From JAZNUH01 sp045592225 (GTDB lineage: Bacteria; Bacillota; Clostridia; UMGS1883; UMGS1540), in the NCBI GenBank assembly GCA_045592225.1, contig JAZNUH010000031.1:1-17947 (forward strand): DNA of 17,947 nucleotides, read 5' to 3'. The notes below the pieces were generated by a model, which saw only the letters and a program-made list of their open reading frames with translations, was not told the origin of the DNA and did no database searches. Both the position numbers and the translations under genes were made by a program. Position 1 is the stretch's first letter; every line of letters starts with the position of its first letter. This document shows positions 1-7,416 of this stretch, one piece after another.

Positions 1-1
1 C

Positions 2-694
2 AACTTAAAGTATATGACCGCTATATGGTACGAGCTTACACACATATTTATGGCGTACACAAAGTTCTTTGAAACAAGAGATGCAAAATACAAGGCAATG
101 CTTGAAGAAAAAATCAAGACCATTTGCGACCTTCGTGATAAAGGCCTTGAAATTTTGGGCGAGGCTTTCTACTGTGCACGCGGCGACAATTATGTTACAG
201 CAGAACACGGCGACTTTGTAGGTCAGTTCACACGCGAAGTAATGGAAAGCTTTGATGCAGAGCTTAAGGCTATGACAGAAATTGAAAGTGAGACCGGAGT
301 TATTGACTATGTTGTTTGCGGCGGCGCTATGGAAAGCCACAAGCTGCAAAAGGAAGTAAACTTCAGCGATACACTGCTTATTGACGGTGCACTGTGCAGA
401 ATCCCCGGCAACCGCAAAGGTATGCAGTGGAGCACAATCAACGCACACGGCTGGTTCAGCTATGAAATTAAGGTTAAAAAGGGTGCTGACATCAAGGTTA
501 CATTCGGTTCTGCTACCGATATGCTCAATGTTCAGATTGCAATCGGTGAAGAAAAGTATGTTATAGGCGAACCCATCAGCGGCAAACGTGAATACACCTT
601 TAAGTACGACGGTGATGCTGATGTTACAAGAATACGCTTTGACAGAAACTCTAAGGATACACCTTGTATTTACTCAATTAAGGTTACAGAATAG
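2..694 (+). CDS. Unrecognised protein, C-terminal part (5' end outside window)
   Basis: The reading frame is already open at base 2 and no ribosome binding site precedes the first ATG (base 14), so this is most likely the 3' part of a longer gene. About 230 residues are visible. Residues 1-100, counted from that ATG, are rich in charged helices (for example the KAMLEEKIKTICDLRDKG stretch). From about residue 110 to the end the pattern changes to alternating beta strands with Gly/Asp turns, ending in IRFDRNSKDTPCIYSIKVTE. A helical segment followed by a terminal beta-sandwich-like domain is a layout seen in bacterial glycoside hydrolases with carbohydrate-binding or accessory modules. That is only an impression; I do not recognise the family and assign no function. 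A strong terminator lies 108 bases downstream, so this is the last gene of its transcript. Confidence 0.7.
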   Translation, partial: NLKYMTAIWYELTHIFMAYTKFFETRDAKYKAMLEEKIKTICDLRDKGLEILGEAFYCARGDNYVTAEHGDFVGQFTREVMESFDAELKAMTEIESETGVIDYVVCGGAMESHKLQKEVNFSDTLLIDGALCRIPGNRKGMQWSTINAHGWFSYEIKVKKGADIKVTFGSATDMLNVQIAIGEEKYVIGEPISGKREYTFKYDGDADVTRIRFDRNSKDTPCIYSIKVTE

Positions 695-802
695 TAGGGA
701 TGTGAAAAATGCACAGACCGCAAAAAAATGGTTCAAGTGTTTTTTAATTGATTCTTTAAACAAAAGCAATTACAAAGGATATAAGGCTTTAATCATAGCA
801 GG

Positions 803-840
803 ACAAACCCGTCAAACGACGGGTTTGTTTTTTATTTTTT
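803..840 (+). terminator. Rho-independent terminator of the first gene
   Basis: A perfect 11-bp stem (ACAAACCCGTC at 803-813 with GACGGGTTTGT at 818-828) and a 4-base loop AAAC is followed by a T-rich run (TTTTTATTTTTT, 829-840). It lies 108 bases after the stop of the 2-694 gene on the same strand. Confidence 0.9.
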
Positions 841-850
841 TTGCTCTAAA

Positions 851-910
851 CGAATCCAACCGTCGCCGTACCTATGTACTGCCGACGGCTCCGCCCAAGG
901 GTTGTATTCG
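851..910. repeat. Nested imperfect palindrome in intergenic DNA
   Basis: The outer arms CGAATCCAACC (851-861) and GGTTGTATTCG (900-910) pair at 10 of 11 positions. Inside, CCGTCG (860-865) pairs with CGACGG (883-888), and GTAC (868-871) with GTAC (876-879) around a CTAT loop. There is no T-tract on either side, so it is not an ordinary terminator. It resembles REP/MITE-type intergenic palindromes, but only one copy is visible here. Apart from this element and the terminator at 803-840, I see nothing in the 309 bases between 695 and 1003. Confidence 0.5.
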
Positions 911-994
911 TTCATTCTGCACTATTTTTCCCTATCCCCATCCTATGTTCTTCTTTAGCTATTCTGAATAAATTTATTGACTTTGCAAAAAATA

Positions 995-1024
995 AACTCC
1001 GAGGTGATTTATATTCTCGGAGTT
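995..1024 (+). promoter_or_regulatory. Hairpin enclosing the start codon of the YdcZ-like gene
   Basis: AACTCCGAG (995-1003) and CTCGGAGTT (1016-1024) form a perfect 9-bp stem with a 12-base loop. Beyond it, AAAAAAT on the left and ATTTTTT on the right extend the pairing with a single bulge. The 3' arm is followed by a T-run (1026-1031), so the element looks like an intrinsic terminator or a translation-blocking hairpin. GTG 1004 lies at the first loop position. Confidence 0.55.
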
Positions 1025-1438
1025 ATTTTTTCAATTATTGCCGGTGCCGCCATGAGCTTACAGGGTGTTTTTAACACCCGGCTTAATGAGGGCATTGGTC
1101 TTTATGAGGCAAATACCTTTGTACAGGGCACCGCATTTATATTTTCGCTTATTGCCATGGCAATACTGGGTAAAGGCAATTTTGCCGCAATTGGGGATGT
1201 AAACAAGCTTTATCTAACCGGCGGACTTATAGGTCTTATTATAACCATTACCGTTATGCTTGGCATACAGCATTTAAGCCCTACTGTTTCAATATCGGTC
1301 ATTCTTATTTCACAGCTGACCGTTGCCGCAGTTATTGACGCATTGGGTCTTTTCGGTGCTGAGAAAATGGCTTTTGGCTTGACCAAATATATCGGCCTTG
1401 CACTTATGCTAGCAGGAATAATTATATTCAAGCGATAG
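1004..1438 (+). CDS. DMT-superfamily small membrane protein, YdcZ/DUF606-like
   Basis: This is a very hydrophobic 144-residue protein with four to five predicted membrane segments. The N-terminal pattern IYILGVIFSIIAGAAMSLQG and the following FNTRLNE match the YdcZ (DUF606) branch of the drug/metabolite transporter superfamily, whose members are about 140-150 residues long. The substrate is unknown. The frame is open from TTG at 977, but the family's usual N-terminus (MIYIL-type) falls on GTG 1004, which I use. The start region is odd: the GTG is the first loop base of a terminator-like hairpin (995-1024). The only good Shine-Dalgarno-like string, GAGGTG, covers the GTG itself and is spaced for ATT at 1013. 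The gene ends 11 bases inside the convergent gpsA. It may be poorly expressed or decaying. Confidence 0.75.
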   Translation: MIYILGVIFSIIAGAAMSLQGVFNTRLNEGIGLYEANTFVQGTAFIFSLIAMAILGKGNFAAIGDVNKLYLTGGLIGLIITITVMLGIQHLSPTVSISVILISQLTVAAVIDALGLFGAEKMAFGLTKYIGLALMLAGIIIFKR

Positions 1439-2447
1439 TTGCAGGCTCTTCCTCGTCGCGCTTATCCCTTTGCATAAGCAGTTTAACTGTTTCTGCAGGG
1501 GATTTTTTGTTAAACAATGTATCATAAGCCGCTTCTGTTATGGGCATTTCCACACCAAGCTTTTGCGCAAGCAGATATGCACATTCGGTAGCATACACAC
1601 CTTCAACTACTGTGTGTACCTCACGGAGTGCTTCATCAACAGGCACGCCCTTACCAATGAGTATGCCCGCACGTCTGTTACGGCTGTGCATACTTGTGCA
1701 GGTAACAATAAGGTCGCCAATTCCCGAAAGTCCTGCAAATGTAAGCGGCTTTGCGCCCATTGCAATACCAAGTCGGGTAATTTCTGCAAGTCCTCTTGTC
1801 ATAAGTGCCGCCTTGGTGTTGTCACCAAAACCGAGGCCGTCTATAACACCTGCGCAAAGGGCAATTATGTTTTTAAGTGCTCCGCCTATTTCAACACCCA
1901 CCACGTCGGTGCTTGTGTACACCCTGAAGGTATCAGACATAAATATATCCTGCACCTTTTTTGCAAGTGCCTCATCCTCGGATGCAGCAACAACTGTTGT
2001 GGGCAAGCCCTTTCCAACCTCCTCAGCGTGAGAAGGGCCGCTTAAAACGGCAACAGGCACATTACATTTAGCCTTTATAACCTCGCTGAGTCTTAAAAGA
2101 CCTTCCTTTTGAAAGCCCTTTGCCACATTTACAATGGGAGTACCCTTTATAAAGGGGGCAAGCTTTTCGGCAGTTGAGCCGATTGCGTGTGAGGGTGATG
2201 CTAAAACTATAAGCTCTGCGCCCTCTGCCGCCGTTTTCATATCACTTGTATATTTTATTCCGTCAGGAAGCTTTACTCCCGGCAGAAACTCTTTGTTTTC
2301 TCCGTTTTCGCGTATTGCACGGCTTTCCTCCTCGCACCAGGACCAGAGGGTAACATCGTGACCGTTGTTTTTAAGTAATACTGCAATGGCTGTTCCCCAG
2401 CCACCTGAACCTATAACAGAAATTTTACTGCTCATTTTTCTTTTCAC
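1428..2447 (-). CDS. gpsA: Glycerol-3-phosphate dehydrogenase [NAD(P)+]
   Basis: This cytosolic enzyme reduces dihydroxyacetone phosphate to sn-glycerol 3-phosphate for phospholipid synthesis. The 339-residue length is normal for the family. The N-terminal Rossmann fold has the nucleotide loop GSGGWG (residues 13-18). NVAKG with K110, the SGPSHAEE stretch (136-143) and GALKNIIA with K192 give the family's catalytic-lysine landmarks, followed by the typical FGDNTKAALMTRGL helix region. GTG 2447 is chosen because AAAGGA sits at normal spacing before it; ATG 2435 lacks a good site. It starts 23 bases inside plsY, which consumes its product glycerol 3-phosphate (after acyl transfer from acyl phosphate), so coupling of the two makes sense. 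The 3' end overlaps the convergent YdcZ-like gene by 11 bp, and no terminator is visible between them. Confidence 0.97.
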   Translation of the reverse strand: MKRKMSSKISVIGSGGWGTAIAVLLKNNGHDVTLWSWCEEESRAIRENGENKEFLPGVKLPDGIKYTSDMKTAAEGAELIVLASPSHAIGSTAEKLAPFIKGTPIVNVAKGFQKEGLLRLSEVIKAKCNVPVAVLSGPSHAEEVGKGLPTTVVAASEDEALAKKVQDIFMSDTFRVYTSTDVVGVEIGGALKNIIALCAGVIDGLGFGDNTKAALMTRGLAEITRLGIAMGAKPLTFAGLSGIGDLIVTCTSMHSRNRRAGILIGKGVPVDEALREVHTVVEGVYATECAYLLAQKLGVEMPITEAAYDTLFNKKSPAETVKLLMQRDKRDEEEPATIA

Positions 2448-3030
2448 CCAATTTCCTTTCGTTTCCGTGTATAAGTCTTTTAATATTGTCCTTGTGCCTT
2501 ATAACAATAAGTCCTGCGGCACATACAGTAAACACTGTAAAGTATATATCACCCAGGAAGAATGCTATAATGGGTGCGGTTATTGCGCCAAGCATTGAGC
2601 CCAGGGACACATATTTTGTAATTGCCATGATTACAAGGGCAACTGCAAGAGCTACAAGTCCTACCCACCAGTTAAGTGCCGCAAGCACCGCTACCGAGGT
2701 GAGCACGCCCTTGCCCCCCTTAAAGCCGAAATACAAGGGGAAATTATGACCCAGTATTGCACCAAAGCCGCATATATGCTGACAAACAGGTGCATCAGGA
2801 AACATATAGCGTGCAATTAAAACTGCCGCCACCCCTTTGAGCACGTCAACAACTAAAACAACCGCCGCCGCACCCTTACCAAAGGTACGCAGGGTGTTGG
2901 TAGCGCCTGCATTGCCGCTGCCGTGCTTTCTTATATCGCTGCCCTTTAAGCGGGAAAGTATTATTGATGCGTTTATGCTGCCAAGCAGATAGCCTATAAC
3001 TGCCGTAATTATAAATGCTATAGAAAACAT
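2425..3030 (-). CDS. plsY: Acyl-phosphate:glycerol-3-phosphate acyltransferase PlsY
   Basis: This integral membrane enzyme transfers an acyl group from acyl phosphate to glycerol 3-phosphate, the first committed step of phospholipid synthesis in most Gram-positive bacteria. The 201-residue product has several hydrophobic segments and the three PlsY signatures: the SGNAGATN loop (residues 38-45), GHNFP (94-98) and FKGGKG (103-108). ATG 3030 is chosen because it gives the usual N-terminus MFSIAFII and has a GAAGGGA site spanning the end of der, 9 bases upstream. The frame stays open to 3069, but that extension is charged and lies inside der. The start lies 7 bases after the der stop. The gene is followed by an overlapping gpsA. 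Confidence 0.96.
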   Translation of the reverse strand: MFSIAFIITAVIGYLLGSINASIILSRLKGSDIRKHGSGNAGATNTLRTFGKGAAAVVLVVDVLKGVAAVLIARYMFPDAPVCQHICGFGAILGHNFPLYFGFKGGKGVLTSVAVLAALNWWVGLVALAVALVIMAITKYVSLGSMLGAITAPIIAFFLGDIYFTVFTVCAAGLIVIRHKDNIKRLIHGNERKLGEKKNEQ

Positions 3031-3037
3031 ACTTTTA

Positions 3038-4369
3038 TCATCCCTTCTCGTTATCCTTACTTCTTTCACGAATTATAAAGCGCAAGGGTGTACCCTCAAG
3101 TCCAAAGGTTTCTCTTATGCGGTTTTCAAGATAACGTACATATGAAAAGTGTGCCAGTTCCCTGTCATTTACAAAGAGTACAAATGTGGGCGGGTTGGTT
3201 GCAACCTGCGTCATATAATAAATCTTAAGGCGCTTACCCTTATCCGACGGGGGCTGTACCTTGCTTACCGCATCGTTTAATATATCGTTGAGCATACCTG
3301 TTGAAATACGCATGGAGTTTTGCTCGTGTACATATTTTATGAGATTGAATACATTGTCTATTCTCTGCCCTGTTTTTGCAGAGATGAACACCTGCGGAGC
3401 ATAGGTCATAAAGCTCAGCTTATTCATTACATCCTTGCGGAAATTGTCCATGGTCTTATCGTCTTTTTCAATTTTATCCCACTTATTTACCGCAACCACT
3501 ATACCCTTACCGCCTTCGTGGGCATAGCCTGCAATTTTTGCATCCTGCTCGGTAACACCCTCGGATGCATCTATCATAATTACTGCCACGTCACTGCGTT
3601 CAAGTGCCGCAAGTGCGCGGATAACACTGTATTTTTCAACCGTTTCGTCTATTTTACTGCGTCTTCTTATACCTGCAGTATCAATGAGGACATAATGTGT
3701 GCCGTCCTTTTCAAAGTGGGAGTCAACCGCATCTCTTGTTGTGCCTGCGATATTGCTTACAATCATTCTGTTCTCGCCCAGTATTTTGTTTACAAGAGAG
3801 CTTTTGCCCGCGTTAGGCTTGCCTATAACCGCAACCTTTATTTCGCCGTTATCCTCTTCCTCCTCTTCTGTTGGAGGCAGAAGTGCCACTACCTCGTCAA
3901 GCAAATCGCCAACACCCATACCGTGAAGGGATGAAACTGCAATAGGCTCTCCAAGACCGAGATTGTAAAACTCGTAAAGACCCACAGGTGTTTCGCCGGG
4001 TGCGTCTACCTTGTTGCATGCCACAACCACCGGCTTGCCCGATTTTTGCAGCATTGCCGCAACCTCCATATCTGCGGCGGTTACACCGTCACGGATGTTA
4101 CCTATAAAAATTATTACATCTGCCATATCAATGGCAAGCTGTGCCTGAACGCACATTTCTTTAAGTATAATATCTTTACCCGACGGTTCAATACCGCCTG
4201 TATCAATAAGGGTAAAGCTTGTGCCGCACCACTCTGCATCGGTGTAAATTCTGTCACGGGTGATGCCGGGTGTGTCTTCTACTATTGATATACGCTTTCC
4301 TGCTATTTTATTAAACAAAGTCGATTTACCCACATTAGGTCTGCCGACTACCGCTACCATTGGCTTCAT
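3038..4369 (-). CDS. der: Ribosome biogenesis GTPase Der (EngA)
   Basis: Der is the tandem GTPase that acts in assembly of the 50S ribosomal subunit. The 443 residues hold two complete G domains and a C-terminal KH-like domain. Domain 1 has P-loop GRPNVGKS (9-16), DTGG (56-59) and NKVD (119-122). An acidic linker (EEEEEDNGE, about 168-176) leads to domain 2, with GKPNAGKS (183-190), DTAG (230-233) and NKWD (295-298). The KH-like part runs from about 350 to the end and finishes in the basic IIRERSKDNEKG tail. The start ATG overlaps the stop of the DUF512 gene (ATGA), with GGAGG 6 bases upstream, so it is probably coupled to that gene. Confidence 0.98.
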   Translation of the reverse strand: MKPMVAVVGRPNVGKSTLFNKIAGKRISIVEDTPGITRDRIYTDAEWCGTSFTLIDTGGIEPSGKDIILKEMCVQAQLAIDMADVIIFIGNIRDGVTAADMEVAAMLQKSGKPVVVACNKVDAPGETPVGLYEFYNLGLGEPIAVSSLHGMGVGDLLDEVVALLPPTEEEEEDNGEIKVAVIGKPNAGKSSLVNKILGENRMIVSNIAGTTRDAVDSHFEKDGTHYVLIDTAGIRRRSKIDETVEKYSVIRALAALERSDVAVIMIDASEGVTEQDAKIAGYAHEGGKGIVVAVNKWDKIEKDDKTMDNFRKDVMNKLSFMTYAPQVFISAKTGQRIDNVFNLIKYVHEQNSMRISTGMLNDILNDAVSKVQPPSDKGKRLKIYYMTQVATNPPTFVLFVNDRELAHFSYVRYLENRIRETFGLEGTPLRFIIRERSKDNEKG

Positions 4370-5682
4370 GCTTTACCTCCTTCTGTTATCCTGTTCCACA
4401 AGCTGTATCCGTCACAGCCTGCCGCTTCTATGCTGCAGCCCAGCTCTGCCGAAAGCTGACTTACCGTCATATCGTCCAAAAACAGCTCTGTACCGCTTTT
4501 AAGCATTACATCGGGAATGAGTACCCGCTTATATATATTTTGGTTTTTCAAAGCATTTAAAATATCCTGTCCCGTCAAAAGACCTGCAACTGTTATATGC
4601 TCACCGAAAAACTGATTTTTCACTTCTTTAACATCAATTTTTACAGACGGATATTTTTTCATAGCCTCGTCTGCAAGGTTTTTGATTGTGGGGTATGCCG
4701 CAACACCTGTTACTATTGTAACCTCTGTATTTTCCTTTGGCGGGTCATTTTCTATTGCATCCAGAAATTCGTCTGTTGTGCTTCTTATAATCCCCACGCC
4801 GTTTTCAATCTGCGGATAGCCCTCATACTCCTCCTCGGCAGGAATGGGAGTATTGCTTTTTATGTAAAACTCGTCTGCCGCGTAAATAAAGTTTGTGCCT
4901 ATTTTTTCTTTAAGCTTTTTCTGCCAGTCCTCCACCTGTGCTATAACCGCTTTGCACTCTGCAGGTGTAAAGGGCTTTAAGGGGTAAAGGCCGTCGCGGA
5001 ATTTTGTAATTCCCACAGGCACAACCGACACGCTTGTGATGTAGGGGTAAAATTCAGCCAAATCGCCAATACTTCTGTCAAGCTCGGCGCCATCGTTTAC
5101 TCCGCCTACAAGCACTATCTGGCAGTTCATGTGAATTCTGCCGTCATATAGCTTTTTAATGTATTTCATTATTTCGCCCGCCCGCCTGTTTTTAAGCATA
5201 CGTCGGCGCAGGTCGGGGTTTGTTGTATGCACCGAAATATTAATGGGGTCAAGGCGCATTTTTATTATTTTATCAAGGGATTTGTCCCCCACATTTGTAA
5301 GGGTGACATAGTTGCCGTTTAAAAAGGAAAGGCGGGAATCATCGTCTTTAAAGTAGAGTGTATCTCTCATACCGCAGGGCAGCTGGTCTATAAAACAGAA
5401 AATACAGTTATTGGCACAGCTTTTTGCACTGCCCATGAGCGCACTTTCAAACTCTATACCCAAATTTGGCGAGTCGGGGTATTCCACCTCGATATATTCC
5501 CTGTCACCATTTGCCTTTATGACAAGAATTTCAAGGTAGTCCTCCAAAACATAGAACCTGAAATCAAGCTCATCGTTTATAGTATTCGAATTTACTGTGG
5601 CTATAATATCGCCGGGTACAATGCCTGCCTCCTCGGCTATACTGCCCTCGGCAACGCTTTTAACCTTTGCCCTGTATTTCAT
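4366..5682 (-). CDS. DUF512 protein: PDZ plus radical-SAM-like Fe-S domain
   Basis: This 438-residue protein belongs to the DUF512 family commonly found next to der in Firmicutes; its biochemical role is not established. Residues 1-65 form a PDZ-like domain ([17 protein letters not shown]). A Fe-S site of radical-SAM type, C89-x3-C93-x2-C96 (CANNCIFC), follows, and then a barrel-like region containing [16 protein letters not shown]. The C-terminal half is the DUF512 domain, with the [10 protein letters not shown] and TGVAAYPTI segments. The ATG overlaps the smpB stop by 4 bp and the gene's own stop overlaps the der start by 4 bp, pointing to one coupled translation unit. The start has only a weak AAAGAAAG site, which fits re-initiation. 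A role linked to ribosome assembly or translation is an inference from context only. Confidence 0.93.
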   Translation of the reverse strand: MKYRAKVKSVAEGSIAEEAGIVPGDIIATVNSNTINDELDFRFYVLEDYLEILVIKANGDREYIEVEYPDSPNLGIEFESALMGSAKSCANNCIFCFIDQLPCGMRDTLYFKDDDSRLSFLNGNYVTLTNVGDKSLDKIIKMRLDPINISVHTTNPDLRRRMLKNRRAGEIMKYIKKLYDGRIHMNCQIVLVGGVNDGAELDRSIGDLAEFYPYITSVSVVPVGITKFRDGLYPLKPFTPAECKAVIAQVEDWQKKLKEKIGTNFIYAADEFYIKSNTPIPAEEEYEGYPQIENGVGIIRSTTDEFLDAIENDPPKENTEVTIVTGVAAYPTIKNLADEAMKKYPSVKIDVKEVKNQFFGEHITVAGLLTGQDILNALKNQNIYKRVLIPDVMLKSGTELFLDDMTVSQLSAELGCSIEAAGCDGYSLWNRITEGGKA

Positions 5683-6128
5683 CTTTCTTTAAGTGCCCTT
5701 TCCATATCTCTTGCGGCTGATTTTTTGGCTTCCGTGTTTCGTTTATCGTAAAGCTTTTTACCCTTGCAAAGGCCAAGCAATACCTTTACATATGACCTGC
5801 TCCAGTAAAGCTCCAGCGGTATAAGCGAATAGCCCTCTCTCATGACAAGACCCAAAAGCTTTGTTATTTCTTTTTTGTGCATTAAAAGTCTGCGGCGTCT
5901 TAAAGGGTCCTTATTAAAAATGTTACCCTTCTCATAAGGACTTATGTGCATGCCGTTTACATACAGCTCGCCCTCATCCACCGTCGCATAACAATCCTTT
6001 AAATTAACTTTTCCCTGACGCACAGATTTAACCTCGGTTCCCGAAAGCTCAATCCCTGCCTCATACGTATCTTCCACGAAAAAATCGTGTCTTGCCTTTT
6101 TGTTCTGAGCTATTATCTTTTTTTCCAA
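5679..6128 (-). CDS. smpB: SsrA (tmRNA)-binding protein SmpB
   Basis: SmpB binds tmRNA and brings it to stalled ribosomes for trans-translation. The 149-residue product shows the family pattern: N-terminal [20 protein letters not shown] followed by GTEVKS, the central HISPYEKGN loop, and a basic C-terminal tail ([18 protein letters not shown]) that enters the mRNA channel. There is no ATG; TTG 6128 is set by an excellent GGAGGA site 7 bases upstream. No tmRNA gene is seen in the window, and no RNase R gene lies between secG and smpB, where Firmicutes often have one. The stop overlaps the next gene by 4 bp. Confidence 0.97.
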   Translation of the reverse strand: MEKKIIAQNKKARHDFFVEDTYEAGIELSGTEVKSVRQGKVNLKDCYATVDEGELYVNGMHISPYEKGNIFNKDPLRRRRLLMHKKEITKLLGLVMREGYSLIPLELYWSRSYVKVLLGLCKGKKLYDKRNTEAKKSAARDMERALKER

Positions 6129-6145
6129 AAATATGTCCTCCGCTT

Positions 6146-6176
6146 AAAAGCCGCCCTTCATACACAAAGGGCGGCT
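6146..6176 (-). terminator. Hairpin between secG and smpB (weak terminator or attenuator)
   Basis: A perfect 10-bp stem (AGCCGCCCTT at 6149-6158 with AAGGGCGGCT at 6167-6176) has an 8-base loop. Read on the minus strand it lies after secG but is followed by only a few T residues, so it may attenuate rather than end transcription into smpB. On the plus strand a longer T-run (6181-6186) follows after a 4-base gap, but no plus-strand gene is close upstream. Confidence 0.55.
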
Positions 6177-6189
6177 CTGCTTTTTTGTT

Positions 6190-6435
6190 TTATTTAAAAA
6201 CAACTGTAAGTACTATAGCTGCTACAATAAAGAGTACTGCCAGAACGATGGTAAGCTTTTCGAGTATACCGTTTAATGTTCTGCCCTTATTCTTTCCGTA
6301 GAAGGAGTCACTGCCGGTTCCGCCGATGGCACCTGACATACCTGCATCCTTACCCTTCTGGAACATAACTGCCGCAATAAGACCTAATGTTATGATTATA
6401 TACAGTATAGTTACAATCATTTTTGCTACTTCCAT
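6190..6435 (-). CDS. secG: Preprotein translocase subunit SecG
   Basis: SecG is the small membrane subunit of the SecYEG translocon. The 81-residue length is typical. Two hydrophobic segments (about residues 6-25 and 60-80) flank a polar loop carrying the family landmarks MFQKGKDAGMSGAIGG and FYGKNKGRT. The start at ATG 6435 has GGAGGTG 6 bases upstream. It is the first gene of the smpB-DUF512-der-plsY-gpsA run and has its own promoter (6473-6501). Confidence 0.95.
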   Translation of the reverse strand: MEVAKMIVTILYIIITLGLIAAVMFQKGKDAGMSGAIGGTGSDSFYGKNKGRTLNGILEKLTIVLAVLFIVAAIVLTVVFK

Positions 6436-6472
6436 TTCCTACACCTCCATTAATATTCATTTACATTCAAGT

Positions 6473-6501
6473 ATTTTATCATATTATTTCCATATTTACA
6501 A
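6473..6501 (-). promoter_or_regulatory. Sigma-A-type promoter of the secG-smpB-der transcript
   Basis: On the minus strand, -35 TTGTAA (6496-6501) is separated by 17 bases from -10 TAAAAT (6473-6478), which is preceded by TGA (extended -10). The distance to the secG start is about 38 bases. I saw no hairpin ending htpX in this 83-bp gap, so read-through from the glyA unit is possible. Confidence 0.65.
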
Positions 6502-6518
6502 GAGTTTTTTTATTATTT

Positions 6519-7412
6519 TTATTCATTCATACTACGCAGTCTTCTCACCCTTTCCTCAATGGGTGGATGGGTTGAAAAAAGATTTTTTGCAGTACCGTTT
6601 GCCCCTTTTAAGGGGTTTGAAATGTACATACCCTCGGTTGCATTGCTTGCACCCTTTATGGGCATACTGTGACGGTCAATAGTCAGAAGTGCGCTTGCAA
6701 GTCCCTCGGGGTTGCCTGTAAGCGATGCACCTGTTGCATCTGCCAGATATTCACGGTTACGGCTTAAAGCCATTTTCATAAGCTGACCTGCAATAGGGGC
6801 TAAAATCACACACACAAGTCCTGCAAGTGCAAGAATCATGTTACCCGAATCGTTATCTCTTGAGCGCCGTCTTGACCCCCACATCATACTTCTGCCGAAG
6901 GTGTTTGCCGCAATCATTGCCGCACCTATCATAACCGATGCCACTGTCTGCAGAAGAATGTCGTAGTTTTTTATGTGGGCAATCTCGTGGGCGATAACAC
7001 CCTCAAGCTGTCTCTCGTCAAGGGCACCCATAAGTCCCGCTGTTACGCATACAACTGCGTGAGAGGGGTTTCTGCCTGTTGCAAAGGCATTGGGCGACGG
7101 GTCGTCAGTTACATATATTTTGGGCATTGGCAGCCCCGCTTCCCTGCACAGTCTTTCCACCTTGGGGCGCAAAACCGACATTTGTGCGGGCGTTGGCTCG
7201 TGTGCTCCGCTCATTTTTAAAACAACCCTGTCCGAAAACCAGTAAGAGCCTACCGACATAAGCACCGAAAAGCCTATAGAAAATGTTACTGCCGAGGTAT
7301 AGTCAAGACCCAATGCTATGGATATAAAATAAATTACCGCCGATAAAAAGGCAAATATCAGCGCTACTATAAAGCCTGTTTTTATTTTGTTTTTATATAT
7401 TGCACCTTTCAA
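6519..7412 (-). CDS. htpX: Membrane zinc metalloprotease HtpX (M48 family)
   Basis: HtpX is a membrane protease for quality control of misfolded membrane proteins. The 297-residue product has two N-terminal membrane segments, the zinc motif HEIAH (142-146), a downstream zinc ligand in SRNREYLADATG (E221), and further hydrophobic segments between them. It ends with the conserved STHPPIEERVRRL pattern. TTG 7412 is chosen because it yields the usual short basic N-terminus before the first membrane segment (MKGAIYKNKIK) and follows an AAGGA site about 9 bases away. ATG codons at 7475 and 7448 lie well inside rarA and would add an untypical extension. The start is 4 bases after the rarA stop, so the two are likely co-expressed. 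Confidence 0.95.
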   Translation of the reverse strand: MKGAIYKNKIKTGFIVALIFAFLSAVIYFISIALGLDYTSAVTFSIGFSVLMSVGSYWFSDRVVLKMSGAHEPTPAQMSVLRPKVERLCREAGLPMPKIYVTDDPSPNAFATGRNPSHAVVCVTAGLMGALDERQLEGVIAHEIAHIKNYDILLQTVASVMIGAAMIAANTFGRSMMWGSRRRSRDNDSGNMILALAGLVCVILAPIAGQLMKMALSRNREYLADATGASLTGNPEGLASALLTIDRHSMPIKGASNATEGMYISNPLKGANGTAKNLFSTHPPIEERVRRLRSMNE

Positions 7413-7416
7413 GCCA

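Noticed and set aside
709..747. A 12-codon frame after the first gene
   Set aside because: It is too short and unsupported; leader-peptide features (runs of one amino acid) are absent and no regulated gene follows before the terminator.
588..971. A 127-residue plus-strand frame spanning the terminator at 803-840
   Set aside because: It reads through a strong terminator and a palindrome, overlaps the 3' end of the first gene in another frame, and has no family features.
1470..2045. Long plus-strand frame inside gpsA
   Set aside because: It is antisense to a complete, conserved gene and is Cys/His-rich in the way shadow frames of this codon usage are.
3320..3934. A 204-residue plus-strand frame inside der
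   Set aside because: It is a shadow of the conserved GTPase with no RBS and no recognisable domain.
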